Below, piece by piece: positions 33,986 to 46,000 of a DNA stretch of 64,000 bases. The notes below the pieces were generated by a model. That model did no database searches, had not been told where the DNA came from, and was given only the letters and a program-made list of their open reading frames with translations. Position 1 is the stretch's first letter. The number at the start of each line of letters is the position of its first letter. The DNA lies in contig OU015501.1 of NCBI GenBank assembly GCA_907164885.2, positions 22,098,631-22,162,630 on the forward strand. The letters run 5' to 3'. The stretch comes from Dolomedes plantarius (taxonomy: Eukaryota; Arthropoda; Arachnida; Araneae; Dolomedidae). The position numbers and the translations under genes were made by a program.

Positions 33986-36900
33986 CAGGGACGGATTTCC
34001 CATAAGGCCAACCTAGGCCATGGCCTAGGGCGCAGCCGTTAAGAGGGTGTAAATTTAGAAGAAGTAACAACCAAATTATAAAATTTTTATCGATATAAAA
34101 CGAGAAAGTTCAAAATTTTTTTTCTTTTTCATTTTTATTTATATATTCTTAGTATCGCTAAAAATGTTATTTGCAATATACGCATTTTGAAATAACTTTT
34201 TCGTCAACTGACTAATTTTTTCCTTCTTTTTCTTTCATTCTTTTCCCAAACATCCATTATGAGTTAACGAGAAGCAGGTTAAGAATTCTTGAAATTTGAA
34301 GGGATAATGATTGCAGAAAGCAGTCGGACTTGAACTTCACAAAAGACAACTTCCGCTGTATCTTTCGATACATTTGACAAACAGCAAACAGCCCTCGCTT
34401 TTTCCTTCAAAAACAGATTTCAGACCAAGGGCAGTCCGATAAGAAGACTAATGGTTTTTAAACTCCCAACCCATCGTCATCTGTCCAGTAATTGCTGTCC
34501 CGTTGTCAAAGGAACGATGGCACCCTCCAGGTTTAGAAACTGTTTCAAGGTGAAAGAATCATTGTGTGAACACCGGACTAGGGTGTCTTTCTGTGCAAGG
34601 TGTTTATTTCAAGTAAAATTGACTATTATATGGAAACCGCCAGAGTGTCTGCAACCTGAATGGGTCGTCTTAGAAAAGAGACAGTTAATTTTGTCAAAGG
34701 GAACCGAAATATTTGTCGGTTCTTTTCTTCTAAATTTTTCCCTGGGAGGAGCTATAAGTTGAGCAAATCAGAGTTCCCAAAAGTGAACATGTAAGGGGAC
34801 CGCGTACCAATCCGGGTTGAGAGGAATTAAAAGGAAGGAGAGGACGGAGGGAGCCTCAAGGGGTAAAAGGGTGGGCCCGTGTTTGGTTTTGATACGGAAA
34901 GAGACTTGTTTTTCCGTTAGAGTGTGATCTGCAAGCTCATTTTGGCCGAGTCTTTTGTCAACCTGTTGCAGTATACAAAACATAAATTTTTGTTGTGAGC
35001 TTATAGCCCAGTAGCTATGTTCATCTTACCGCGCAAAAGATCAGGTATTAGATTTCCCCCCCTACTTGTATATGTTTAGTCCAGTAGTGAAAAACCGAGT
35101 TTTCTAATTCGAAAGACCTCGGCGGAATTTTCTGTAGCCCGAAAACAACGAATTTTACTTTTTTTTTGGTTTTTTTTCAAATATCTCGGCAATGGTTGGT
35201 TCTAGAGCTTAGATTGCAATTACAATCTTAAAGAAGATAAAATTTTGAACAAATCTTATATTTACATCTTTTTTCTAAACCCAATAACAATCGAGCTACA
35301 GCGTCAGGGAAATAAGATATTTTATTCAACTTGTCGAGAAAGACGCAAAACATACTTCTCTAACACACTACTCGTACAATTGCTATATATATATCCATAT
35401 TTGAGAAATGCACAATATGTGTATTACAACATATATATTTTTTTACTCGCACATACTTGAATAGTGTGCATATTTATATAATTATCTACCGAGGCCTATC
35501 TAATATTCTATGTTTAAGTTAGAATTTTCTGATTTCGTTTTTAAATGGAAAATTTTAAGCTTTGAAACAATGTGGAAGAAAATCCGGGGTTACCTTCGTC
35601 TAAACTCAAATATTTAAAACAAGGACACAACGTCCCGGAGCAAGTTTACCTCCCAAAACCTAGGGTAATGTGTTAAAAAATCACTAGTTTTCATTAAAAA
35701 AATGTTTTATATATAAATTTTTTGTAATCACATTTTAAGGTCTTTTAAAACAAAGTATATTTTTTAAATTAAAATTAAAGCTCTGCAAATGAATTTCCAA
35801 AATGAAGCGATCTCTGTTAGAGTAAAGTAACCTTTTCTTATACTTATCTGGAGTTGTTTTTTGAGATAAATTTTTAAAATATTGATATTTTATATAATAA
35901 CTGTAAAATCAAAAGCAATTAAAGATAAACAATTTTATTATTTTATTTTTTAAGCTAAACTACCGAATAAACATGAAACAATCAATTTTAGCTGAAAAGC
36001 AAAAATGAATTTTATCTCCCTTATAAAATGAAGATTTATATTAATAATAAGGGATAATTGGGATAAATTATTATAAAAACTTAGATTTTTAGTGTTGGGT
36101 AAATGTGTTGTTTAAATATCTTTTCAAATTTCTGCTTTGAACAATGCAACCTTTCGATGCCAGGTCACCAGGATCTAGGAGTATATATTATAACAAACAT
36201 TTTTTAAAACATAGAGGAGCTAAACTTGGAAGAATCGATCTACAACTAATTAAAATGGTTGATCAAGAAATTGAATACTGGAGAAATGTGCTACACAGAG
36301 TGGTTGTAGTAATTAAAGCTCTTGCTTCGCGTGGCTTGCCATTTAGAGGTAGAAATGAAATATTTGGTTCTAATAATAATGGCAGCTACATGCTGATGTT
36401 GGAGACAATTTCTGTGTTTGATCCATTTTTGGCTGATCACATCAGGAAATTCGGGAATCCAGGTAGTGGACAGACATCCTATCTCTTATCTACTATTTGT
36501 GATGAGTTCATCGAGCTCCTAGCTAAAAAAGTACTAATGCATATTGCTAATGAAGCTAAAACATCAAAGTACTATTCCCTTGTTGTAGATTCAACTCCTG
36601 ATATCTCGCATGTGGATCAGCTGTCGTTTGTTTTGCGATATGTGAAAGAAAATGAGAAACCTGTTGAGAGATTTATAAAATTTTTACCTAACGTTGGCCA
36701 CAAAGCCCATGAAATGTTTGAAGCTGTTATTAAGACTGTCACTGATCTCCACCTTGGTATCTTGAAATGTCGTAGTCAATCATATGACAATGCAGCTAAT
36801 ATGGCTGGTGTTTACTCAGGTCTTCAGGCTAGGATACTTGAAGTTTCTCCTCTTGCATCCTTCGTACCTTGTGCAGGACACTCTAAATTTAGTGGGCACA

Positions 36901-38228
36901 CATGATGTAGATTGCTATATTGAAGCCATGTCGTTTTTTAATTTGCTTCAAGAACTTTATAATTTTTTCTCGTTGTCTACAGCGAGGTGGGAAGCATTGA
37001 AGAAAATTAGCACCCTTACCGCAAAAAGCCTCTCCACGACACGATGGTCGGCAAGATATGATGCTTGTAGAGCATTAAAAGAATATTGGTTTGCAGTCAT
37101 AAAAGCTCTAAAATACTTTGAAAGTGACGAAAGTCAAAAATCAGGAACAAGAGCAAAAGCTAGAAATTTACTAACGAAGTTGCAAAGGCTCGAAACCGTA
37201 TTCATGGCACAGTTTTGGGGAACGGTGCTGATTAGACTTCACCAAGTCAATAAGTATGTACAAAACGTAGAACTTGATGTTTCAGAAGTTGCCACAGTTC
37301 TTCAGTCACTCGTAAAGTTCTTGTTAGAACTGCGAGAACAATTTGATATATATGAAAACAAAGCTCTGGATATTTCAGAAAAGAAATTTTATGAGCGTGA
37401 TGAAAAGCGTTAGGTTTTCAGAAAACTACAAGCTGGCAAAAAACGTGAAGGCGAAGTTAATTTAAACGGGCGTGAGATCTTTAGAGTTAATACCTATCTC
37501 ACGATTGTGGACAAACTCAAAGCAGAGCTTGAGAAGAGGTCACAAGCTTATAGAGAGCTCGGTGAAAAATTTAAAGAAATTACGAAAATTTGGTCACTGA
37601 CTTCTCCTGAGCTCTCAGCTGAAGAAGAGGGAAGAAAATTACAGGCAATTTTTAAAGATAATTTGGAGCCTGCATTATGTGATGAACTGCAACATCTAAA
37701 ATTTCATATAACTGAGTGCAATATTGGTTCGAAAAGTCCCTTAGCAATTTGCAAGTGGCTACGTGAAAGTGGATTACAAACAGTGTATCCAAATGTTGAT
37801 ATCGTATTGAGAATGTTTGTGTGCACAACCGCTACAAATGCCTCTATTATTAGATATTTTCTGCACTAAAAAGTATCAAAGATCATTTAAGATCTTTTCT
37901 GCAACAAGACAAACTAAATGCCTTGGCACTTCTTTGCATTCAAGCAGATTTAACAACATCTGTTGACTTCAATGAAACTATTGAAGAATTTTCATGGGCG
38001 ATAGCCCGAAGGAAAAAATTTTAATTGTAATTTTTAGATAAATTAAAAGAAATTATGCAGAAAATTTTTATTAAAAATATGTTATTCAAATGTTTATTAA
38101 GTATATATGTTTCAAAAACTCTTACTGTATATTAAATCTAATGTTATAAATCAAAAATTTAAATGGAAGGAAGGGGGCGCAAAATGGTGCTTTGGCCTAG
38201 GGCATAAAAATATGTAAATCCATCTCTG
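33986..38228 (+). mobile_element. ZMYM1-like hAT transposon, full length with perfect 8-bp target duplication
   Basis: The 4243-bp element is flanked by identical GTGCTTAT octamers at 33978-33985 and 38229-38236. The ends read CAGGGACGGATTT and, in reverse complement, CAGAGATGGATTT. Both ends carry subterminal CCTAGGCCAT or CCTAGGCCAA segments in inverted positions. The right half contains a broken transposase gene. The left half (about 34310-35040) contains less AT-rich sequence of unknown identity that may be a secondary insertion. The element is complete in outline but cannot make active transposase. Confidence 0.92.
36144..38023 (+). pseudogene. hAT transposase of ZMYM1/DUF4371 type, frameshifted
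   Basis: The product resembles zinc-finger MYM-type protein 1, a class of hAT transposase. Landmarks are RSIYYNKHFLKHRG, IEYWRNVLHRVV, RGLPFRGRNE, then DEFIELLAKKVLMHIANEAK, YYSLVVDSTPDISHVDQLSF with the first catalytic Asp, and GILKCRSQSYDNAANMAGVY with the second Asp. After a frameshift near 36880 come SLSTTRWSARYDACRALKE, and after an in-frame TAG at 37411 the reading continues to CKWLRESGLQTVYPNVDIVL. A second frameshift near 37855 leads to the hAT dimerisation tail SFLQQDKLNALALLCIQADL, which ends at 38023. The N-terminal zinc fingers are not readable. It is clearly a dead gene. Confidence 0.9.
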
Positions 38229-38236
38229 GTGCTTAT

Positions 38237-39560
38237 ACTTTAATCATTAAATTCCCGTATACTTTCCCTCCGCGAGCACAATAGCCAGTGGTAAACGCGT
38301 TTTGCTGTATATAATGTACTCCATTTCTTCGCCGCACTAACTGATGTTAAGAATCACCTATAACTGTGGATAGTTGCGATTCTTCGGTAGGTCTAAAATT
38401 TGACCGATGTCCCAGTAACAAAATGCTGTCTACACCTCTGTAATCTAGAATAACGATGGATTAGTGTTAATAGATCACACTTAACAGGCCTCTGAGCATG
38501 AAACTCAGATGTATTCAGTAGGCGTAAGATGGCTCAGGGAAGCACACGAGTACCTGAAGCACTTACAAGGTCAGCAGCTAAGTGAACAGGAGAAGCAGTT
38601 TTGTTCCTTCTCACCAGAAGAAATACATTTCGATCCTCTTGACCTATTATGCTCCGTCATTGACACTGACCATCATCATACATACACATACTTTCATCTC
38701 AAACTAGCCGCTTTATTTTTCAGTCTAGAAGTCACGCTCTGTGACAAAGCCATTGCTGTCGCAACCTCGATTTTGATGGCCCTTGTGGCAACCAACTGAT
38801 TTTCTACGATCAAATCATGCTATTAATGGTAAGGCATTCGGCGCTCGATATTTAGTTTAAATCAAAATACACGACCGAAACATTACTTGTCTTCTAGCCT
38901 GAATCATGTTTTTTTCCTAATTTCGCATAGCGACTTTCAAATGAACTATGAGTTCGTGAGGCAATACCTTTTATATAGATGGAAGGAAAAGAATAATAGT
39001 GCCTACTGGAGTAAGTTTGAACTATTTGTGTAACGGTTGGGAGGGGAGACACTGAATGGAAAAATCAGCTGTTTTTCCACAATTGCCGTACAGAGTAGAG
39101 CTAGAAACAGCAGACGCTTCAAGAAACATAGAAAAATATGGCAGGTATGAAATAAGCCGCACCGGGGAAACAATTTTAGGAATGATTATATAAGACCGGC
39201 AAGCGTTGAAAAGGGGAAATGGAATGAAGACGAAATAGATGCGAAGAGGGACTTTTTAAATTTTTTTTATATATATACTGAGACACACAAAATGTTATGC
39301 CAAATTTCCTCTGTTATTCGGTTTTGATGAGAAGATATCAATAGGAAAATTGGGAATTAAAAATTCCTTTGACCAGTATAAACCTTCTGGGGCAATCTCA
39401 ACGTGTTAAATACAGACAATCATTTCTGAAATGTAATAGTTGGCAAGGGACCCATTGCCAAAGTTGTAGATCATTTAGCCGCCGAAGCGTAAACAATCTA
39501 AAGACAGTCTCCGTGAGAGCAATATATCGAAAATCTGGTATAACTTTATCTTGAATATCC
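38237..39560. other. Unassigned block continuing from 33985
   Basis: This stretch is again less AT-rich than the background and joins the block at 33130-33985 once the hAT insertion is removed. A 96-codon plus-strand frame at 38509-38799 includes VRWLREAHEYLKHLQGQQLS and FSPEEIHFDPLDLL. It has plausible codon use but no resemblance I can name. A short TA tract lies near 39264-39280. It could be decayed retroelement or other foreign sequence. Confidence 0.3.
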
Positions 39561-39584
39561 CTGATCAGCCCAGGTTTAAAGCGG

Positions 39585-39740
39585 TCTCACTTTTCAGACT
39601 TTGACGGGACATGACTGTCTGGCGAAACACCTTTTCCGAATAGGAATAATTGAAAGTCCCAAATGCAAGCTCTGCAATCTGGGGGTAGATATGGACTTAT
39701 CATACCTTTTCCACTTCCCCGCGCTCGTTTCTTCTAACGT
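39585..39740 (+). pseudogene. LINE (non-LTR retrotransposon) ORF2 C-terminal remnant
   Basis: The plus strand encodes TGHDCLAKHLFRIGIIESPK, followed by C-x-x-C and MDLSYLFHFPAL. This is the post-RNase H zinc-knuckle tail of arthropod LINE ORF2 proteins, whose usual form is R-x-R-T-G-H-x-x-x-x-x-H-L-x-R-I-G and then C-x-x-C. The reverse transcriptase and endonuclease parts are not seen, so this is a short dead 3' fragment. Confidence 0.75.
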
Positions 39741-39769
39741 GCATGGTCAGTACAGGGGCCTTATGGGCT

Positions 39770-42719
39770 AAACATATGTATTCTTCTTCTTCTGTTGTAT
39801 TTCTTATGTTTATCTTTTTTGTATGTTTATGTAGCCCACCACTGGAAAAAAAAATTCTGAAATAGTTATATGCTGTGTAAAAATATTTCAAACACTGAAA
39901 ACTTAAACATTCTTCTTGAACAATGCGAATAAGTCAATAATTATGTTCAAGATTCAAATGATCTAAAATTTTAATTTTTTAATATACTTTTGTTTTCATG
40001 TTTTTTATAGTTTAGTTTCCCATGTCATAAAATATTAGAAACTTTTGCATTCGTCATAGTTTCCTATATTGAAGTCTTAAAAAAATTTTTTTTAAGAAGT
40101 TTAAATGGTGAAATACCAGTTATTTTAAATAACTGTCCACCGAGCTACTAGTTTGCTTCTAAGAAATAGGAGACCATAGAAATGTTCATTTTGGTAGCTA
40201 TTGTAGCAACGCATCTGGAGTGATAAGTTACACATTGTGAAAGAGAGAATGGTAACACATTAACTCCAGCAACACAATTGAGGGGCATTTGTTAATTCCC
40301 TTCCACCCTTTGTAGTCTATCCATGAAATGCGCATGTCAAAACTGTACTTCAATTCGTAAAAAAGTGCCCAAAACATTTGTGCGAAGTTTAATGTAGTCA
40401 GGATTTGAACCTGGATACTTACAGACAAGGATACGTAATCGCATTTTCCAAAGAGCGCTTCATGTGATGACAGTGAACTTGACCCTATATAGTGAAGCAG
40501 AGTAGATTTGTACAGATAAATCGCGCTTTCTGCTTTATCATGCGAACGGCCGAGTATGTGGGTGTTCTTTATTTGGGAAAGAGATAACATCAACATTAAA
40601 AACAAGCCAGTGTAATGAATTTCTTGTGAGAAACCTCATGCCTCGCTCATTCGTCTTGATGATAATTCGCCCGATACCAACAACCAAATCATTGTTGCGA
40701 AAACGGTTTATCTCTTCATTCGTTGTAACAATATTCCTCGACAGAAGTAGCCTCTTGTAGCAGCATGATGTACCCTTATACATTGTAAAGAATGCATAAA
40801 AAGGGCAGTAAATTGGCGAAAAAATTCAAAGCATTGCTCTGGTCTCTAAATTATCAAGAGCTCAATCTAAACTTTAAAAAAAAAGGGGGGGGGCATGCAC
40901 GAAAGCCATTTAATCAAGCCGACATGGTTTCTACTTGTTGATTTCAGAGAATCATTGCTGACATGGTTTCTGTTTCACATCGTAATTTATACAACCTAAA
41001 AGAAACTTGCTTCCAATGTGCGTACCAGGTATCAAGGGACTATCAGATGTCCATGGATTCTACAGTATATTACTGCAGGAAATAGTCGCTTGGGAGAATG
41101 AAGTCACAAAAAGTGCCTAAATCGATAAGGATCACCTAGCAGTTTTACTTCCTTCATGTCATGCACGTCATTTTCCCTAGTGACCATTTGTTAGCAGTTA
41201 GATTATCCCCCCCCCCCCCCAAAAAAAAAAAAAAAAAAAAATCCATGATCCTACCTGAAACAGAAAGCATATATTTAAAATGTGAAGAAGTTTTTTCTTT
41301 AATATTCGTAATTTCGGAGTTTTAAAATTTAAAGACTCGTTAATTTTTGGTCACCAGTTAAGGACCGTGATAACCATGTTCTTGTGAAATCTCGAAATCT
41401 TCTTTGCATAGCTGTACATTTAAAGATTCCTGAATTTTTATATTAAGTTTCGTTAAAAACCACACTTTTGACAGAATTATTTCTGATAAAGGAACCTAAT
41501 CAAAAACAGGCGATAACAATGGAAAGATTATTAAAAATTACAACAAATCTATACTGTCCAGTTAACCACACAAAATTTACAAGGTATAATAATGACAGAA
41601 GTTGTATAAAATAAACAATCGAAAATTAATAGTAATAATAATTTACTAATGGAATTTTTGTTGATAAATACAGGATGTCAAATTGTTATATCAGGCTCAT
41701 ATGTAGTCAGTCGAATATTTGTCGAACTAGATACATCAGCCTATTTATTTCCGAATTTCTGTGTTATGAAGCTCATATACAAGGACAAAGATTCGTATGA
41801 GTGTAGAAAGGCTTTCGATATATAGATTTTTTTAAAATTCTAAACTGTTTAATTTTCGACCTTTTTGATGCTTATGCCCGATAAGCGCTCGATATCAATA
41901 GTGTCCATATTTCCGACATCAACATGCTGTTATTTCTGAATGGAAACCTATTTATTACATCTCAAGGTTCTCCAAATTCAATTTTGCCAAAAAAAATCGG
42001 CCAAAGTGCTAGCAAAATTCTTTTGCCCTAGGCCTCTGGCACGCGTGCCATAAGTTATTAGCAATTATGCCCAACGTTAACACCTAAGGTAATCTAAAAT
42101 ATGTTTGAATGTAATTTTAATAGGAGGATAGATTCAGTTTGACGTTGTAACAAAAAATGAAAATTCTGTAGATTGCTCATTAAAAAAGTTTTAACAGAAG
42201 ATTGTTTAGTCATAAAATAAAACAGTTGGTGTTTTGAAGCTATGTAACAGTTTTAGTATATTTTGTGTCCCAGGTTAAATATGTTCAGTTTCAAAGCATA
42301 ATATATAATGAAAAAGAGGGGCTAAAATTGGCAGTTTTAAAAATTCTTCGTTTTTTTAGCGTAGGATTACGTTCCTCCATAACGGTCCTGCGGAAAGGAA
42401 TATTTCAGACGCTAAAACCATCTGTCCATCCGTCCTCGCGAGTTATAATTTTGGCAGCGTGTCAAATCCAGTCTATCGCTTGGACAAGTTAAACAGAAAA
42501 GTACCAAGAACCGTCAAAATTTTACATACATATATGGATATATATACATACGTACATATATATAGATACATATATACATACAAAAGAGGTAAGTAACGAT
42601 AAGTAATCCTACGTTAATAACCCGCAGTAGTTTCGTTAGAAAAGACTACCCGATTTTTTTTTCAATATTAGCATCTAGTGCACTGGAAACAATTTTCTGA
42701 TAATATAACAATATTTCTA
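39770..42719. other. Intergenic, no gene recognised
   Basis: A tRNA-like B-box on the minus strand (GGTTCAAATCC, plus 40401-40411) with a pairing T-arm suggests a degenerate SINE at about 40392-40475. Poly-C and poly-A runs lie at 41208-41243. The perfect palindrome GGCACGCGTGCC lies near 42037. A TA/CATA-rich tract lies at about 42520-42585. Open frames here (40228-40783 minus, 42265-42492 plus) resemble no family. Confidence 0.35.
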
Positions 42720-42963
42720 TGGTGCCCGGTGTAAAGGGCTGAAGTCAAAAACAGTGATTTTTAGATGTTTGTTAGTATTGATAAAAAAAAAAAAATCTTT
42801 TTACTTGTATAAAAGGATTAAGTTTATCAATTTTGTATACAAAAGTATTTTCTTAGTACAAATGACTCAAGTCGAAATTATTGTTCTGCGATTGGCATAA
42901 AAGTCAATAACTTGCTATATTTAAATCACTGTTTTCGACTTAAGCCCTTTATACCGGGCATCA
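42720..42963. mobile_element. MITE with TA target duplication and about 40-bp inverted repeats
   Basis: Both ends are flanked by TA. The left end TGGTGCCCGGTGTAAAGGGC and, in reverse complement, the right end TGATGCCCGGTATAAAGGGC are inverted repeats. They continue through AAGTC and AAAACAGTGATTT for about 40 bp. The element is 244 bp with no coding capacity. The TA duplication suggests Tc1/mariner-type mobilisation. Confidence 0.85.
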
Positions 42964-43082
42964 TAGATTTAGAGCACTAGATTTCTAATAAGATAAACAC
43001 ACATAAGCCCTCTGCTCTCCATCCTAAAAATAAAAATAATGACCACAATCCTTTTTTCCATAACAGTATTAAGTCTTTGAAA

Positions 43083-43395
43083 CTTGTTGTTTCTAAGACC
43101 AGGTCCATATAGGCCAACGGGCTGACGGGTACGGCTCCGGTATGTCACCACAAGGGTCAGAGTCCGATTTAGCCAGGTGCCACCTTAATTTTGACCGAGC
43201 ACATCCAGGGGCAACATCTGGGGGATCGTACCCTATCCCAACCTCTCTGACCTCATTGAGGGACTTTCCCGTCTACGGATTGAACGTGCCCATATCCAGC
43301 CTAGACACGGAGGTATTTGAAGGCGCTTGTCGGAATTCCATCCGAGAAACCTCAGCACCAAAAACCGACGCGCTACTACTAGGCTACCTCAGACC
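43083..43395 (-). mobile_element. tRNA-derived SINE, copy C
   Basis: Read on the minus strand this has the same blocks as copies A and B: GAGGTAGCCTAGTAGTAGCG (A-box region), GGATGGAATTCCGACAAGCG (decayed B-box), CTGGATATGGGCACGTTCAA, GTGCTCGGTCAAAATTAAGG and ATGGACCTGGTCTTAG. A short AAC tail follows. The long plus-strand frame across it (43142-43561) is only a by-product of the repeat. Confidence 0.82.
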
Positions 43396-44109
43396 CTTTG
43401 AAACTTATCTCTTGTCTAATTGGTTTAAAAATGTTTTTAGTTTTAGAAATTTAAAACTTATTTCGTATAGACTTAATACAGATAAATCTGCATATTTTCT
43501 AAGTATGGAGAAATTCAGAAGTTCTAGTGGAAAAATTCTATATACAGTGCTTAAAATTTAATAATAAGTAAACGGCCATGTAATTGGTTTCTCATTCTGC
43601 GTGGTTTTAAAGGAGAATGAAACTAAATTTTCCAACTTGCCTAAAACAATATTAATAATTTAAAATTTTTTTTAAACATTTAAAATAGTCCGATCATTTT
43701 CATTCTTTTAAAATGACACATCATGATTTTTATTTGAGCAATATTCTCTTCAAAACACTTTATGAAATTAATAAAAATTAAAAATATATATATGATACAA
43801 ATCCATAGAATTGACATTCATTGCTATTTAACTATCATCAGAAGTACTTATGCAACAGCAGAGATGTTAATTTTAAATCACTTAACCAACATTTTCAGTA
43901 GATCCATTTCATAACAGGTACAATAAATATCATTAAGAGTATTACATCATTCACTCAAATTATCACACAATTATTCAACAGCCAGAGGAAATTGAGATCT
44001 TACAATAGATCTTCATTGCAAAAATTCTCTAAAAAATCATACACTTAGTATATATATATAATACTTCAATATAATAAAACAAATAAATGTAATAACTTTA
44101 ACAGACCGG
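43396..44109. other. Intergenic, no gene recognised
   Basis: AT-rich sequence without supportable features. Confidence 0.4.
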
Positions 44110-44590
44110 TGCAGGAGATGGATTCACTCATATAAGGAGCACATATACACACTTAAGGAAAGAACACTATTTCGGAGAGCCATTCAAAAGCACGCAAAGC
44201 AGAGATGAGATGCATATTATTTATTTTATTCCGGATAACGATAACGAAGACATTATTCGACACATCACTATAAGGTAGGTTTGCATAAATCAAAGTAGGT
44301 ACACAGAAGGTTTAACAATGACGGAATCGGACAGCAGCGCATATAGGTTGAGGTTCAGAAAAGAAGAGACGCGCGAAGGACGATAGAGTGAAGACAGAAG
44401 AGCAAGGCAAGGAATAACGCAAAAGTCTCTGCTCAACATTTTTATACTATGCGGGCGCTAGGCGTTTAGAATTCTATAATTGGTTAGAAACGAACATATG
44501 GTCTAACCACGTGAAGGTATGACTCGACGTCGAATGACTTTTCAACGGACTTTTCTGCGTGGCGCTGAATCATGTCTAAAAATAACTTTA
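44110..44590 (-). mobile_element. LTR-like block (possible solo LTR), minus orientation
   Basis: Read on the minus strand, there is a TATA box (AGTATAAAAATG, near 44450). About 230 bp downstream is an AATAAA polyadenylation signal (near 44220), with no sustained reading frame between them. The composition is richer in G and C than the flanks. This promoter-then-poly(A) layout is typical of LTRs. End dinucleotides and a target duplication could not be fixed. Confidence 0.38.
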
Positions 44591-44612
44591 ATGTACCGGG
44601 CGTGGCGGTTAA

Positions 44613-44970
44613 GGCTGCTATGTACAAACCCCATTGGATTCGCTCACCTCAATGTTAACCTATGGAGAAAATTTGTCCACGGATTGCCGACTTCGATTCA
44701 AAGATTTTTTTTTTAAAAATTGTACTCCGTCATAGAGAAAGAAATTTTACACCTGTGTACCGGTTTCGTTTTTTTTTTAAAATGCAATTAATATTTTAAA
44801 ATTTAAATTATTCGGAGAAAAATCTGGTATAGTGTGTTTTAAACGCTCATAAGTTCCTTCGGTGGACGAAATTTATAAAATGAATCCGGTAGTGTACTGC
44901 AGAAAAGTTCAGGCTATCTGACAATACCAATTTTTTTTGATTATCAGCATTTATGTAGCTGTAAATAGTT
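44613..44970. mobile_element. TTAA-target MITE (piggyBac type), copy 2, 3'-truncated
   Basis: The left end follows TTAA (44609-44612) and reads GGCTGCTATGTACAAACC. The interior is co-linear with the element at 9315-9735, including GAGAAAGAAATTTTACACC, TATAGTGTGTTTTAAA and AAAGTTCAGGCTATCTGA. Homology stops near 44970, before the right terminal repeat, so this copy has lost its 3' end. Confidence 0.8.
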
Positions 44971-44974
44971 GACA

Positions 44975-45858
44975 AAAAAAGATTTTTAAAAAAAATTTGC
45001 TGAGAATTTCGTCTGTTGGGGGGGGGGGATGATTGATAACTTTGACGGGACCGCCCATCACAGCGAGGGGTAGCGCACCCGACTTGCCACCGGCGAGTGA
45101 GGGGGGAAATTATTGTCTCCCCCTTGTTGGTTTCTGAAACCCCGAACTTTGGAAAACAGGAATACGAGACAAACAAACAGAAACGATCTGGGATAAATTT
45201 ATGTAACTCTTAAATGAATATCAGAAATAACTCCCCTCATGTTGGGCTCGTTGTCATACACCAGCTGTCTCAATTTTTTTTTTTTTTTTAACAGATAACC
45301 AAAGTAAATATTCTTTCAAGTTCATCCTTAATTATAAGTAAACTTAAGAACGGGTAAATGGAGATCGTAAATGCAAACTTCAAATCATTAAACTGATAAA
45401 GTAAAACAAAGAAACAGAACATAGCATTTGAGAATGATTTTTAATATGAACGATTTTTAATATGAATGATTTTTAATATGAATTTTTAATATGCCTTGAC
45501 CAGCTGGTTTTGCAAGATGTTATGTAATCAAAGATAATGTGCTCAGGAGTTAAAATAAAGGCTAGGTTAAATTTAAGAGTTGCTATTACAATCAATGTAC
45601 AAAACTTTTAAGTTTAACATCTTCAATAGTTGAGGGGAAGAGAAAATTTAAGATTAAAAAATTAAGCAATTATTAAGAATAAAAATTTAAGTTTAAAGAG
45701 TTAACTTAAAAATTTAGAGAAGGTAAGATAAGAAAAAAGGCAAGTTTAGGATAAGGTGGCCCTCAGCAAAAGAAAAAAAAGGGCCCTGTTCAGGGTCATA
45801 CAATTGGTTATATGTAAACGATAAAAAAAAAGTATTGTTTAGAAATGATGCAAGATTT
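44975..45858. other. Intergenic, no gene recognised
   Basis: A poly-G run at 45008-45018 is followed by a GC-richer stretch (about 45040-45150) that may be a SINE fragment, but I could not place it. A minisatellite lies at 45432-45493. No gene is supportable. Confidence 0.4.
45432..45493. repeat. Minisatellite, unit about 17 bp
   Basis: Tandem units of GATTTTTAATATGAAY, about four copies with the last ones shortened. Confidence 0.88.
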
Positions 45859-46000
45859 TTAATATGGCGTGTGGTCTCCTCGAACAGCTAAGACTGCTGC
45901 ACACCTGTTTTCCATGGATGCGATGATGTTATCGATAAGACTTTGTGGAATACTGTTCCACTCATCAAGAAGTGCCATCTCCAAGTCTCGGAGAGTAAAA
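45859..46000 (-). pseudogene. Tc1-like transposase C-terminal fragment
   Basis: The minus strand encodes LRDLEMALLDEWNSIPQSLI, then DNIIASMENRCAAVLAVRGD, HTPY and a stop. This matches the conserved Tc1-family ending E-W-x-x-I-P-x-x-x-x-x-x-L-I-x-S-M-x-x-R-C-x-A-V-I-x-A-x-G-G-H-T-x-Y. Only the last 46 or so residues are left; the catalytic region is absent. Confidence 0.82.

Noticed and set aside
43142..43561. 139-codon plus-strand open frame
   Set aside because: It lies mostly over SINE copy C, whose blocks match copies A and B at the DNA level; the frame is incidental.
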